Shown here piece after piece: positions 26,125 to 34,771 of a stretch of DNA of 64,000 nt. The notes below the pieces were generated by a model. It had not been told where the DNA came from. It made no database searches and saw nothing but the letters and a program-made list of their open reading frames with translations. Origin of the DNA: Catellatospora bangladeshensis (GTDB lineage Bacteria > Actinomycetota > Actinomycetes > Mycobacteriales > Micromonosporaceae); the NCBI RefSeq assembly GCF_016862575.1, contig NZ_BONF01000010.1, positions 62,001 through 126,000 on the forward strand, given 5' to 3'. Every line of letters begins with the position of its first letter. Position 1 is the first letter of the stretch. The position numbers were made by a program, and so were the translations under genes.

Positions 26125-27402
26125 ATGGCCACCGAACAAGCGACCCCGGGCACGGCCGCGCCGGCCGGTCGCCGCCCGGAGCTGGACGCGATCCGCACGC
26201 TGGTCGTGGTCGGGCTGATCTTCTTCCACTCCGCGCTGGTCTTCGACGAGCGCGACGACTACTACGTCAAGAACGCCGACACCACCGAGGTCACCACGGT
26301 CATCGCCGGGCTCGCCGTGGTGTGGGCGATGCCGCTGCTGTTCCTGATCGCCGGGTACGGCGCACGGCACTCGCTGCGCCGCCGCGGGCCGGGCGGGTTC
26401 GCCGCCGAGCGGCTGCGGCGGCTGGGCGTGCCGCTGCTGTTCGCCGCCGTCGCGCTGCTGCCGATCCCGCAGTGGCTGCGGCTGCGCGCCGCCGATCCGG
26501 GCTACGACGAACCCTACTGGCGCTTCCTCCCGCGCTTTCTCGACGTGCGGTTCCAGCCGGACGAGTTCCCGTTCCTGCTGGGCGGGGAGCACTTCGAGTC
26601 CGGCCACCTGTGGTTCGTGGTGATGCTGCTGGCGTGGGCGCTGCTGCTGGCGGCGGCGGTCCGGCTGCTGCCGCCCGCCCCGCTGCGGCGCCTCCAGGGA
26701 CGGGCGGCCGCAGCGGTCGCCCGCCGGGGCGTCATCCTGCTGCCCGCGCTGCCACTCGCGCTGATCTGCGCCTTCGACGGTATGGAGGAGGGCTACGCCG
26801 GCTGGAGCCGCTGGGCCTACCTGCTGTTCTTCGCCTACGGCACGCTGCTCGCGGGCGACGAGCGCTTCCGCGCGGCGATGCGCCGCGACGCCGTGCCCGC
26901 GGCCGTGCTGGGCGCGGCGCTCATGCTGGCCGGCATGCCGCTGTTCCTGTCCCTCGAGGACGGCGACCCGTTCAGCGACCTGACCGGCGTCGCCATGACG
27001 GCGCGCTTCCTCTACGGCATCACCGGCTGGTGCTGGGTCATGGCCATCCTCGGACTGCTCGACCGCCGCCGCAGCCCGGACAGCGCGTCGGCGCGAGCCG
27101 AGCCGGACCGCCCGGCGGCCGACGGTGACCCCGGAACCGGCAGCGCGGCCGGGCCCGGCCAGGCGCCGACCGGCGTCGGCCGCCGGGTCTACGCCTACCT
27201 CGCCCTCGGCGCGCTGCCGATCTACATCCTGCACCAGCCGATCGTGGTGGCCGTCGCCTACGTCGTGGTCTCCTGGCCGGCGCCGATCCTCGTCAAGTAC
27301 GCCGCCCTGGTCACGATCGCGCTGCTGCTGACCATCGGGGCGTACGAGTTCCTGGTGCGCCGGACCCGCATCACCAGGTTCCTTTTTGGAATGCGTCCAT
27401 AA
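26125..27402 (+). CDS. Acyltransferase-3 family membrane protein
   Basis: 425 residues with about ten membrane helices. The N-terminal RRPELDAIRTLVVVGLIFFHS with its helix-1 histidine and the later LFLIAGYGARHSLRRR mark the acyltransferase 3 (NodX/OafA-like) family, which transfers acyl groups to carbohydrates or other extracytoplasmic acceptors. A hydrophilic 40-residue Ala/Pro/Gly-rich insertion precedes the last helices. ATG 26125 lies just downstream of repeat copy 2. Acceptor unknown. Confidence 0.82.
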   Translation: MATEQATPGTAAPAGRRPELDAIRTLVVVGLIFFHSALVFDERDDYYVKNADTTEVTTVIAGLAVVWAMPLLFLIAGYGARHSLRRRGPGGFAAERLRRLGVPLLFAAVALLPIPQWLRLRAADPGYDEPYWRFLPRFLDVRFQPDEFPFLLGGEHFESGHLWFVVMLLAWALLLAAAVRLLPPAPLRRLQGRAAAAVARRGVILLPALPLALICAFDGMEEGYAGWSRWAYLLFFAYGTLLAGDERFRAAMRRDAVPAAVLGAALMLAGMPLFLSLEDGDPFSDLTGVAMTARFLYGITGWCWVMAILGLLDRRRSPDSASARAEPDRPAADGDPGTGSAAGPGQAPTGVGRRVYAYLALGALPIYILHQPIVVAVAYVVVSWPAPILVKYAALVTIALLLTIGAYEFLVRRTRITRFLFGMRP

Positions 27403-27434
27403 CGGACTGGCAGGCAGAAGATAGGGTGCACCAC

Positions 27435-28337
27435 ATGTCATCAGCGATCAAGGTCGAGGAGCTGCGCAAGTCGTACGGCGAACTGCGCGCCGTCGACGGC
27501 ATCTCCTTCGAGGTACAGGCCGGGGAGTTCTTCGGCATCCTCGGCCCGAACGGGGCGGGCAAGACCACCACCCTGGAGATGGTCGAGGGTCTCCGCCAGC
27601 CCGACTCCGGCACGGTCAGCCTGTTCGGCGAGAGCCCCTGGCCGCGCAACCCGCGCCTGCTCCCCCGGATCGGCGTACAGCTGCAGGCCAGCGCGTTCTT
27701 CGAGCGGCTGACCGCGCGCGAACAGATCCGCACCTTCGCCTCCCTCTACGGCGTGCCCGCACGCAAGGCCGACGAGTGGCTCGGCGTGGTCGGCCTGGAG
27801 GACATGGCCGACAAGCGCAACGAGGACCTGTCCGGCGGCCAGCAGCAGCGGCTGTCCATCGCCTGCGCCCTGGCGCACGGCCCCGACCTGGTGTTCCTCG
27901 ACGAGCCGACCTCGGGTCTGGACCCGCAGGCGCGCCGCAATCTGTGGGACGTGCTGCGCGACATCAACTCCCAGGGCCGCACCGTCGTGCTGACCACGCA
28001 CTACCTCGACGAGGCCGAGTCGCTGTGCGACCGGGTCGCCATCATGGACCACGGCCGCATCCTGGAGTCGGGTCCGCCCGCGTCGCTGGTGCGCGACCTG
28101 GACGCGCCGACCCGCATCTCCATCGAGAGCGGCGTGCTCACCGCCGACGCCGCGCGCACGCTGGCCGACGGCGTCGAGGTGTCCGACGACGGGGTTTCGC
28201 TGACCCTCGCGACGCGTACCCCCGCCCCGGTCCTGTCCGCCCTGGCGGAGCGGGACGCGCTGCGCGGCCTGTCGGTGCGCGGCGCCACCCTGGAAGACGT
28301 CTTCCTGCACCTCACCGGAAGGGAGTACCGCGCGTGA
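27435..28337 (+). CDS. ABC-2-type exporter ATP-binding protein (DrrA-like)
   Basis: 300 residues. Walker A GPNGAGKT, Q-loop VQLQ, ABC signature LSGGQQQR, Walker B LVFLDEPTSGLD and switch histidine TTHY are all present, so it should be ATPase-competent. The C-terminal 80 residues match the regulatory extension of DrrA-type exporters. ATG 27435 gives MSSAIKVEEL; GTG 27426 is possible. Its TGA overlaps the GTG of the permease gene (GTGA), so the two are translationally coupled. Substrate unknown; the class exports drugs, lipids or peptides. Confidence 0.92.
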   Translation: MSSAIKVEELRKSYGELRAVDGISFEVQAGEFFGILGPNGAGKTTTLEMVEGLRQPDSGTVSLFGESPWPRNPRLLPRIGVQLQASAFFERLTAREQIRTFASLYGVPARKADEWLGVVGLEDMADKRNEDLSGGQQQRLSIACALAHGPDLVFLDEPTSGLDPQARRNLWDVLRDINSQGRTVVLTTHYLDEAESLCDRVAIMDHGRILESGPPASLVRDLDAPTRISIESGVLTADAARTLADGVEVSDDGVSLTLATRTPAPVLSALAERDALRGLSVRGATLEDVFLHLTGREYRA

Positions 28338-29401
28338 CCGGTTTCGTCAGCCTCTCGGCGGCGATGGCCCGCGGGTTCTTCCGCGACCGCACCGCCATGT
28401 TCTTCACCATCCTGTTCCCGCTGATGTTCCTCGTGCTCTTCGGCGGCCTGTTCAAGGACAGCGGCGCGTCGAAGACGGACGTGCTGCAGATCGGCTCGGT
28501 GCCGGTGCTGGAGCAGCTGCCCGCCGAGGCCGCGGCCGGGATCGGCCAGGTGCTCGCCGTCGAGCGCACCGACGACCGCGCGGACGCGCTGGAGCAGGTA
28601 CGCAAGGGCGACAAGGCCGCCGCGCTGGAGCAGGTCGGCGGCGAGCTGATCGTGCACTACTCGGCCGCGGACCAGGTCAAGTCGGCCACCGTGCAGGGCA
28701 TCCTGGAGTCGCTCGTACAGGAGGCGAACCTGGCCGCCGCCGGGGTCACCACGCCAGCGCTGAAGCTGAGCGCCAAACCGGTCGAGGACGAGTCGCTCAA
28801 GGCCATCCAGTACATGACGCCGGGCCTGCTGGGCTGGGCCATCGCCACCGGCGCCACGTTCGGCGCGGCGCTGACGCTGGTCACCTGGCGGCAGAAGAAG
28901 ATCCTGCGCCGCCTGCGGCTGTCCCCGGTGCCGGTGACCTCGATCATCAGCGCCCGGGTCTCGGTCAGCATCGTCATCGCGCTGGTCCAGTCGGCCATCT
29001 TCATCGGCGTGGCGCTGCTGCCCTACTTCGGGCTCCAGCTGGCCGACCAGTGGTGGGGCTTCATCCCCATCATGATCGCCGGCACGCTCGCCTTCCTGTC
29101 GATCGGCCTGCTGGCCGGTGCCGTCGCCAAGACCGCCGAGGCGGCCAGCGCCATCGCCAACCTGATCACCCTGCCGATGGCGTTCCTGTCCGGCGCGTTC
29201 TTCCCGCTCGAAGGCGCCCCGGAGTGGCTGCGTACCGTCTCGGAGTTCCTGCCCCTCAAGCACCTGGTGTCGTCCATGCAGGACGTGATGGTCCGCGGCG
29301 AGGCGTTCTCCGTGACCCTCCCGGACATCGGCATCCTGCTCGGCTTCACCGTCGTCCTCTCGGCGGCCGCCGCCGCCCTCTTCCGCTGGGACGACGCCTA
29401 G
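28334..29401 (+). CDS. ABC-2-type exporter permease
   Basis: 355 residues. One N-terminal helix (AMFFTILFPLMFLVLFGGLF), an extracytoplasmic segment of about 130 residues, then five helices including the typical LPMAFLSGAFFPLEGAPEWL signature of ABC-2 permeases. It partners the ATPase encoded just upstream, with a four-base overlap. The gene ends six bases before family A repeat copy 3, which separates it from a convergent gene. Confidence 0.9.
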   Translation: MTGFVSLSAAMARGFFRDRTAMFFTILFPLMFLVLFGGLFKDSGASKTDVLQIGSVPVLEQLPAEAAAGIGQVLAVERTDDRADALEQVRKGDKAAALEQVGGELIVHYSAADQVKSATVQGILESLVQEANLAAAGVTTPALKLSAKPVEDESLKAIQYMTPGLLGWAIATGATFGAALTLVTWRQKKILRRLRLSPVPVTSIISARVSVSIVIALVQSAIFIGVALLPYFGLQLADQWWGFIPIMIAGTLAFLSIGLLAGAVAKTAEAASAIANLITLPMAFLSGAFFPLEGAPEWLRTVSEFLPLKHLVSSMQDVMVRGEAFSVTLPDIGILLGFTVVLSAAAAALFRWDDA

Positions 29402-29406
29402 AACAC

Positions 29407-29458
29407 AAGGAAGGGCACCTTCTTATCGTTTTCCGTAGTAGAAGGTGCCCTTCTTAAC
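29407..29458. repeat. Family A palindrome copy 3
   Basis: Almost identical to copy 2 (spacer CTTATCGTTTTCCGTAGTAG). Between convergent genes; it supplies the TAA stop (29454-29456) of the minus-strand NUDIX-GNAT gene. Confidence 0.9.
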
Positions 29459-30419
29459 CTCCGAGGGCGCGGGCCCGCTCGAAGACGCACAGCGCGTGAC
29501 GGTGTACCCCCTCGCCGGGGTCGAAGTCGAAAGCCCGCCGGAACCCGGCCTTCTCGCAGGCCCGCACCGAGGCGGTGTTAGCCGTCGCCGGGTCCGCCAC
29601 CACGAACCTGTTCCCCGGGAACCGCACCGGCACCACGTCGCGGACGTACTCCCAGATCAGCCTGGTGCCGAAGCCCCGGCCGGCGAGCGACGGCTCACCC
29701 ACCGCGTAGTCGATCGACACGCAGTCCGCGCCGTCACGGGTCACCCAGCGGGCCGTCTCCAGGTAGTCGTCCTGCGCGGCGAGCGGCGTCGACTGGATGA
29801 AGCCGACCGGCCGCCCGTCCAGCAGCACCACGTCCACCGCCGTCGGCGACACCCCGTCGATGCGCGGACCGTACTTCCCCTCGGCCGCCGCCACATCCGC
29901 CGGGACCTGCGCCCACCAGCGGCTCACATGCTCAGCCTGCAACCACCGCACCAGGTCCGGCAGGTCCGCCCGCGCCAGCGGCCGGAAGGTCAGCGGCGAC
30001 AGGTCCATCCCCAGCGCCCGCCGGTAGCGCCCGGCAACGTGCCGTGGCTGCACCAGCTCGGCCACCCGCTCCGGCCGCGCCCAGACGAACCGGTCGTGCT
30101 CGCCGTTCAGCACCACCTCGGCGTCCGCCCCGGCCTCGGCGGCGAACAGCGCCCAGCTGCCGGACAGGTCCACGGGCACCGGCACGAGCCCGGTCAGCCC
30201 CGTCTCCTCCCGCAGCTCCCGCACCGCCGTGGCCAGCAGCGCCTCCCCTGGCTCACGGCCTCCGGCCGGCGCGGTCCACGCCCACGGCCCGGCGTCGTCA
30301 GGCTCGTAACGCGTACGGTGCATGAGCAGCACCGGGCCGTCGGCGCGCCGCACCACCACGGTCGCGCCCAGCGGCCACTCCCCGGTGTCCCCGATCCGGG
30401 ACGCCTCCGGTCGCGCCAT
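29454..30419 (-). CDS. NUDIX hydrolase-GNAT acetyltransferase fusion
   Basis: 321 residues in two enzyme domains. Residues about 15-135 form a NUDIX domain with an exact box (GGREPGEALLATAV, then RELREETGL) for hydrolysing nucleoside diphosphate derivatives. Residues about 145-315 form a GNAT domain of the AAC(6')-Ib/IucB-like type, with HVSRWW near its start and the acetyl-CoA loop VGEPSLAGRGFGTRLI. ATG 30419 is followed by a good NUDIX start; AAGGAG lies further upstream. The two activities in one chain suggest a shared substrate, perhaps a nucleotide-linked amino sugar or antibiotic, but that is inference. The stop is inside repeat copy 3. Confidence 0.85.
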   Translation of the reverse strand: MARPEASRIGDTGEWPLGATVVVRRADGPVLLMHRTRYEPDDAGPWAWTAPAGGREPGEALLATAVRELREETGLTGLVPVPVDLSGSWALFAAEAGADAEVVLNGEHDRFVWARPERVAELVQPRHVAGRYRRALGMDLSPLTFRPLARADLPDLVRWLQAEHVSRWWAQVPADVAAAEGKYGPRIDGVSPTAVDVVLLDGRPVGFIQSTPLAAQDDYLETARWVTRDGADCVSIDYAVGEPSLAGRGFGTRLIWEYVRDVVPVRFPGNRFVVADPATANTASVRACEKAGFRRAFDFDPGEGVHRHALCVFERARALGG

Positions 30420-30629
30420 CTCACGCCGCTCCTTCCAGCCCACCGCCGCCACCAGCGGTCCTCGACCACCCGGCCGTACGACGATCCGTCGAGATCGCCG
30501 AAGTGCCTCCCACCTGCGACGGCGGTCTGTGCGAGTTTCGCGGCAGCGCCAGGAGCAGCAGATCGGCCCGTCTTCCGTAGCGGAAAACGCCTCCATTAAC
30601 GCACGCCTCCTCGGCTACCGTGCCTACCT

Positions 30630-31211
30630 GTGATCAGGACATCGCTGCGCGGCCGACTCGACGAGCTCGCCCCCCGTGTGCGCGCGTACCGCAGGCTGCG
30701 GGGCTACGACGAGAGCAGCCGGGTGACGATCGAGCAGCTCGACAGGCTCGAATCGCAGCTCGGCCTGCGGCTGCCGGAGGAGTATCACGCCTTCCTCACC
30801 CGCTTCGGCACCGGCGGGTTCGGCCTGCTCACCCCCGGCGAGGTCTACCTGCGCAGCCGGTGCGACATGAGCGGTGAACGGGCGTACGTGTCGTTGCCAT
30901 TCGCGGTGACCGACGGCCACGGCCTCGGCTGCTGCCCGGAGGACGAGATGCTCCACGGCTCCGTGCCTATCGCCGAGAACGGCTGCGCGTTCTACACCGC
31001 GCTCGCGGTGACCTCGGCGTCAGCCGGTACGGTCTGGCGCAACGACTACGCCGTCCCCGGGGCGGACGACTTGTTCTGCTGGGCCCCCGCCGGCATCACC
31101 CAGACGGATCCGGTGACGCCGCTCGGCTTCCTGTCCTGGATCGAGCAGATCGTGGCGTACCGCGTGCCCCGGCGCCCGCGGCGATGGTTCCTGCCGCGCC
31201 GCCTGCGCTGA
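30630..31211 (+). CDS. SMI1/KNR4-family protein, paralogue 1
   Basis: 193 residues. The SMI1/KNR4 core is visible as ESQLGLRLPEEYHAFLTRFGTGGFGL followed by beta strands and a WIEQIV end. In bacteria these proteins are usually immunity proteins against nuclease or deaminase toxins. The GTG start has no strong ribosome site. It is followed by a paralogue with about 60% identity in the same order, and both end in a basic tail (RRWFLPRRLR and RLWFLPRWLR). No toxin gene is in the neighbourhood. Confidence 0.82.
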   Translation: MIRTSLRGRLDELAPRVRAYRRLRGYDESSRVTIEQLDRLESQLGLRLPEEYHAFLTRFGTGGFGLLTPGEVYLRSRCDMSGERAYVSLPFAVTDGHGLGCCPEDEMLHGSVPIAENGCAFYTALAVTSASAGTVWRNDYAVPGADDLFCWAPAGITQTDPVTPLGFLSWIEQIVAYRVPRRPRRWFLPRRLR

Positions 31212-31324
31212 TCCGATCCCGCGCCCTCGCGTCCTCGCCTGGGCGAGACGAAACAACTGCTCGTCGCACCGTCCGCGGAGAAAGTGCCCTGTCCACGCAA
31301 GCCTGTTCCGCTACCGTCGTCGCT

Positions 31325-31903
31325 GTGCTCGAGACCTCGCTGACCCGCCGACTCGACGAAGTCGCCCCCGAAGTGGACGCGTACCGTCGGCGCTGGGGTT
31401 ACGGCGAGGGCAGCCGGGTGACGGCCGAGCAGCTCGACCAGCTCGAAGCCCGGCTCGGCCTGCCGCTGCCCGAGGAGTACCGCGCTTTCCTCATCCGCTT
31501 CGGCACCGGCGGCTTCGACCTGCTCACCCCCGAGCGGGTCCTCCACAAGAGCCAGTGCGACTACGGTGGCTGGAACCACGTGACGCTTCCGTTCGCGTTG
31601 GCGGACGGCCACGGCCTCAGCTGCTGCCGGGACGACCAACTGCTCAACGGCACGGTGGTCATCACCGAGGGCGGATGCGCGTTCTACACCGTGCTCGCGG
31701 TCACCTCGGTTTCGGCTGGCACCGTGTGGTGCAACGACTACGCACCGCCCGGGTCCGACGACGAGTTCTGCTGGGCGCCCCCGGGTCTCCCACAGTCGGA
31801 CCCGGTGCCGCCGCTCGGCTTCCTGTCCTGGATCGAGCAGATCCTGACGCGCCGGGCGACCGGCCGTCCGCGGCTGTGGTTCCTGCCGCGCTGGCTGCGC
31901 TGA
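31325..31903 (+). CDS. SMI1/KNR4-family protein, paralogue 2
   Basis: 192 residues, GTG start 31325. It aligns along its whole length with the preceding gene: EARLGLPLPEEYRAFLIRFG, then CAFYTVLAVTSVSAGTVW and PPLGFLSWIEQI. The four or so conserved cysteines (SCC, GGCAFY, FCW) are shared by both copies. The pair looks like a tandem duplication that has since diverged, as expected for immunity genes matching different toxin variants. Repeat copy 4 follows and separates it from a convergent response-regulator gene. Confidence 0.82.
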   Translation: MLETSLTRRLDEVAPEVDAYRRRWGYGEGSRVTAEQLDQLEARLGLPLPEEYRAFLIRFGTGGFDLLTPERVLHKSQCDYGGWNHVTLPFALADGHGLSCCRDDQLLNGTVVITEGGCAFYTVLAVTSVSAGTVWCNDYAPPGSDDEFCWAPPGLPQSDPVPPLGFLSWIEQILTRRATGRPRLWFLPRWLR

Positions 31904-31926
31904 TGCCCAGCCCTCGCCCGGGATGG

Positions 31927-31979
31927 GTTAAGAAGGGCACCTTCTACTACGCATAGCGTTAAGAAGGTGCCCTTCCTTT
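31927..31979. repeat. Family A palindrome copy 4
   Basis: AAGGGCACCTT and AAGGTGCCCTT arms with spacer CTACTACGCATAGCGTTAAG. Between convergent genes; its last base is the last base of the response-regulator TGA (31979-31981, minus strand). Confidence 0.9.
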
Positions 31980-32623
31980 CAGGCGTTGAGGTATGCCAGG
32001 ACGGCGAGGACGCGGCGGTTGTCGTCGTCGGAGGGGGCCAGGTCGAGCTTGGTGAAGATGCTGTTGGTGTGCTTGCCGACGGCGCTGTCGGAGAGGAACA
32101 GCTGCTGGGCGATGGCGGCGTTGGAGCGGCCCTCCGCCATGAGCGCCAGCACCTCGCGCTCACGGGGAGTGAGCCGGGCCAGGGGCGCGTTGCGGACCGG
32201 CTGGCGCATCAGCTTCGCGATGACCTCCGGGTCCATGGCCGTGCCACCGGCCGCTACGCGGCGGACGGCGTCGAGGAACTGGTCGGCGTTGAAGACGCGG
32301 TCCTTGAGCAGGTAGCCGATGCCACCGGTGCCGTCGGCGAGCAGCTCGCGGGCGTACAGCTGCTCGACGTGCTGGGACAGCACCAGCACCGGCAGGCCGG
32401 GCACCTGGCGGCGGGCGTCCAGCGCCGCGCGCAGCCCCTCGTCGGTGTTCGTGGGCGGCAGCCGCACGTCCACCACCGCCACGTCAGGACGGTGCGCCAG
32501 CAGCGCGGTGAGCAGGTCCGGGCCGGTCTCCACGGCGGCGGCGACGGTGCACCCGTGCGCCTCCAGCAGGCGGACCAGTCCCTCTCTCAGGAGGTAGAGG
32601 TCCTCGGCGAGGACAACACGCAC
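31979..32623 (-). CDS. NarL/LuxR-family response regulator
   Basis: 214 residues. Receiver with the acidic pair in LAEDLY and phospho-acceptor Asp52 (VVDVRLPP), then a LuxR-type helix-turn-helix (SNAAIAQQLFLSDSAVGKHTNSIFTKL). The GTG start at 32623 lies 37 bp inside the histidine-kinase gene, in another frame, with GGAGA just upstream, so the pair is translationally coupled. The divergent ABC exporter at 34772 is a plausible target. Confidence 0.92.
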   Translation of the reverse strand: MRVVLAEDLYLLREGLVRLLEAHGCTVAAAVETGPDLLTALLAHRPDVAVVDVRLPPTNTDEGLRAALDARRQVPGLPVLVLSQHVEQLYARELLADGTGGIGYLLKDRVFNADQFLDAVRRVAAGGTAMDPEVIAKLMRQPVRNAPLARLTPREREVLALMAEGRSNAAIAQQLFLSDSAVGKHTNSIFTKLDLAPSDDDNRRVLAVLAYLNA

Positions 32624-34647
32624 GGTATCTCCATCGTCAGCACGGTCGGGCCGCCCTGCGGGCTGTGCAGGGCCAGGGTTCCGTCGAATGTAGCGAGCCG
32701 CCGGCGCAGCCCGCGCAGGCCGCTGCCCCGGGCCGGGTCGGCGCCGCCGTGGCCGTCGTCGGTGACGGTGACCCGCAGCAGGCCGCCTACGTGGCGGATG
32801 TCGACGCCGACCCGGTGCGCGCCGGCGTGCCGGGCGGCGTTGGCCAGCGCCTCGGCGACGGCGAAGTACGCCGCGGTGGCGATCGGGGCGGGGGGCTGAC
32901 CGGGCAGCTCGGCGTGCACGTCGACGGGCAGCGCCGCGTCCAGCGCGAGCGCGCGTACGGCGTCGACCAGGCCGCGTTCGGCGAGCACCGGCGGGTGGAT
33001 GCCGCGGACCAGGTCGCGCAGGTCGGACAGGGCCGCGGCGGACGTCTCCCGGGCCTGGGCGAGCAGCTCCCGGGCGGCGGCGGGGTCGCGGTCCATGAGC
33101 TGCTCGACCGTGCCGAGGCTGAGGCCGACGGCGACGAGCCGGGCCTGTGCGCCGTCGTGCAGGTCGCGCTCGATGCGGCGCAGCTCGGCGCTCTGCGCGT
33201 CGACGGCGTCGGCGCGGGTCTGCGCCAGGTGCTCGACCCGTTCGCTGAGCCGCGCGGTGCGGCCGGGCGCGAGCAGCAGCAACGCCCAGCCGACGATCGT
33301 GTACAGCACCGGCCGGGCCAGCACCACCCCGAGCAGGCCGAGGAGCAGCCCGACCGGCACCGAGACCCAGCCCGGCACGGCGGCCAGCGCCGGGAAGGCG
33401 AGGGCCAGCAGCTGCCAGCAGTACCAGGGACTGACCCAGAACCCGGTGATCAGAAACAGCGGCAGCCCCCACAGCGGCCAGAACAGCGCCTGCCAGAACA
33501 GCCCGAAGTAGCCGACGCCGATCAGCGCCCCGGGCAGCACCGCGCAGAGCGCGACGAGCGGCGCGGTCGCCATCCAGGCCAGGTCGCGCCAGGTCGCCGG
33601 GTCGCCGAGCACCCAGGGGAAGAACCCGGCCCGGATCGCGCCGTCGCGGGTCGCGTACAGGCTCCGCCCGACCCGGTAGCGCCCGTCCGGGCCGGGCTCA
33701 CCGAGCGGCTCCCGCGGCCGGTACGGGTCGGGCAGCTCCACGCCGCCCCACTTCGCGCACAGCCGCCGGTACTGATTCATCATGGGCCGGACGGCGTAGC
33801 TGATCCAGGCGATGCCGAACCCGCCGCTGACCATGGTCAGCAGCAGCGTCAGCGCGAACACGGCGAACCCGGTCAGCGACAGCCCGAGCAGCAGCACCGC
33901 CTTCCAGGTGTCGTGCCCGCCGCGGCGCAGCCACTCGCCGAACCCCGAGGTGTGCCACCAGCTGCGGCTCGCGTGCCCGAGCCAGTAGCGGGACCACAGC
34001 CCGTGGGCCCGCAGCAGCATCGGCCCGGCCAGCGCACCGGCGGCGACGGCGGCCAGCCCCGCCGCGACCGCGAGCCACGTCGGACGGCCGTCCAGCACGC
34101 CGCCCCAGGACGTCGCGGCCGTCGGCAGCCAGGACCACGTCCCGCCGCCCGCCGCGGCCTCACTCCCCGATGCGGCCGCGGCGCTCACCCCGGCCGCTCC
34201 CGCGAGCGCGGCCACCCCGGCGACGATCAGCAGCGGCCCGAGCAGCGCGGGCACCGCCCCGAGCGGCGCGAGCAGCACCAGCCAGCCCCAGTCCCGCGCG
34301 GTGGCCGGGTCGTCGGACAGCCACTTCATGCGCAGGAAGAAGCGGGGGTACGCGGGCGACTTGAACAGCTGCCCGTCGTGCTCGTACCAGCCGTCGGCGC
34401 GCTGCGCCGGCACCGGCGCGGATCCGCTCTGGTAGGGCGTCTCCACCGCCACCCCGCCCCAGGCCAGCGCCAGCCGCCGGGAGAACCCGGTGAGCCGGCG
34501 GCAGACGCCCACGGCGGCCGGGTACGTGATCACCACGGCGACCGAGGCCATCAGGGGCACTGACGCGGCGAGCCCGGCCACCGCGAGCAGCGCGAGGGCC
34601 AGCAGGCGGAGCGGGGCGAGGGCGTACGACCGGATCATGCCCGCCAT
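32587..34647 (-). CDS. Sensor histidine kinase with a large membrane domain
   Basis: About 686 residues (ATG 34647; ATG 34638 also possible). Residues 1-400 carry about seven to eight membrane helices with soluble loops, a membrane 'sensor' layout known from NarL-partner kinases of actinomycetes. Two loops are similar to each other (CRRLTGFSRRLALAWGGV and YRRLCAKWGGVELPDPY), suggesting an internal repeat. Then come HisKA_3 with the phospho-acceptor in RRIERDLHDGAQARLVAVG and a HATPase with NAARHAGAHR and DDGHGG. It overlaps the response-regulator gene by 37 bp and is divergent from an ABC-2 exporter. Stimulus unknown; a cell-envelope or drug signal is inference. Confidence 0.88.
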   Translation of the reverse strand: MAGMIRSYALAPLRLLALALLAVAGLAASVPLMASVAVVITYPAAVGVCRRLTGFSRRLALAWGGVAVETPYQSGSAPVPAQRADGWYEHDGQLFKSPAYPRFFLRMKWLSDDPATARDWGWLVLLAPLGAVPALLGPLLIVAGVAALAGAAGVSAAAASGSEAAAGGGTWSWLPTAATSWGGVLDGRPTWLAVAAGLAAVAAGALAGPMLLRAHGLWSRYWLGHASRSWWHTSGFGEWLRRGGHDTWKAVLLLGLSLTGFAVFALTLLLTMVSGGFGIAWISYAVRPMMNQYRRLCAKWGGVELPDPYRPREPLGEPGPDGRYRVGRSLYATRDGAIRAGFFPWVLGDPATWRDLAWMATAPLVALCAVLPGALIGVGYFGLFWQALFWPLWGLPLFLITGFWVSPWYCWQLLALAFPALAAVPGWVSVPVGLLLGLLGVVLARPVLYTIVGWALLLLAPGRTARLSERVEHLAQTRADAVDAQSAELRRIERDLHDGAQARLVAVGLSLGTVEQLMDRDPAAARELLAQARETSAAALSDLRDLVRGIHPPVLAERGLVDAVRALALDAALPVDVHAELPGQPPAPIATAAYFAVAEALANAARHAGAHRVGVDIRHVGGLLRVTVTDDGHGGADPARGSGLRGLRRRLATFDGTLALHSPQGGPTVLTMEIPCVLSSPRTSTS

Positions 34648-34771
34648 CGTCGCCGATCGGCCGGATGCGGCGCACTGGCCCCAGGTGCCTGAAGGGGGTG
34701 GGGTTTTGTGCACCCCCGCTCGGCAGTCAGCGTCATACCGGCCGTGGCGCGCCGAATCTAGCGTCTTCGGC

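Noticed and set aside
26104-29263. Large minus-strand frames opposite the acyltransferase and ABC genes
   Set aside because: Antisense shadows caused by high GC; no motif, no ribosome site.
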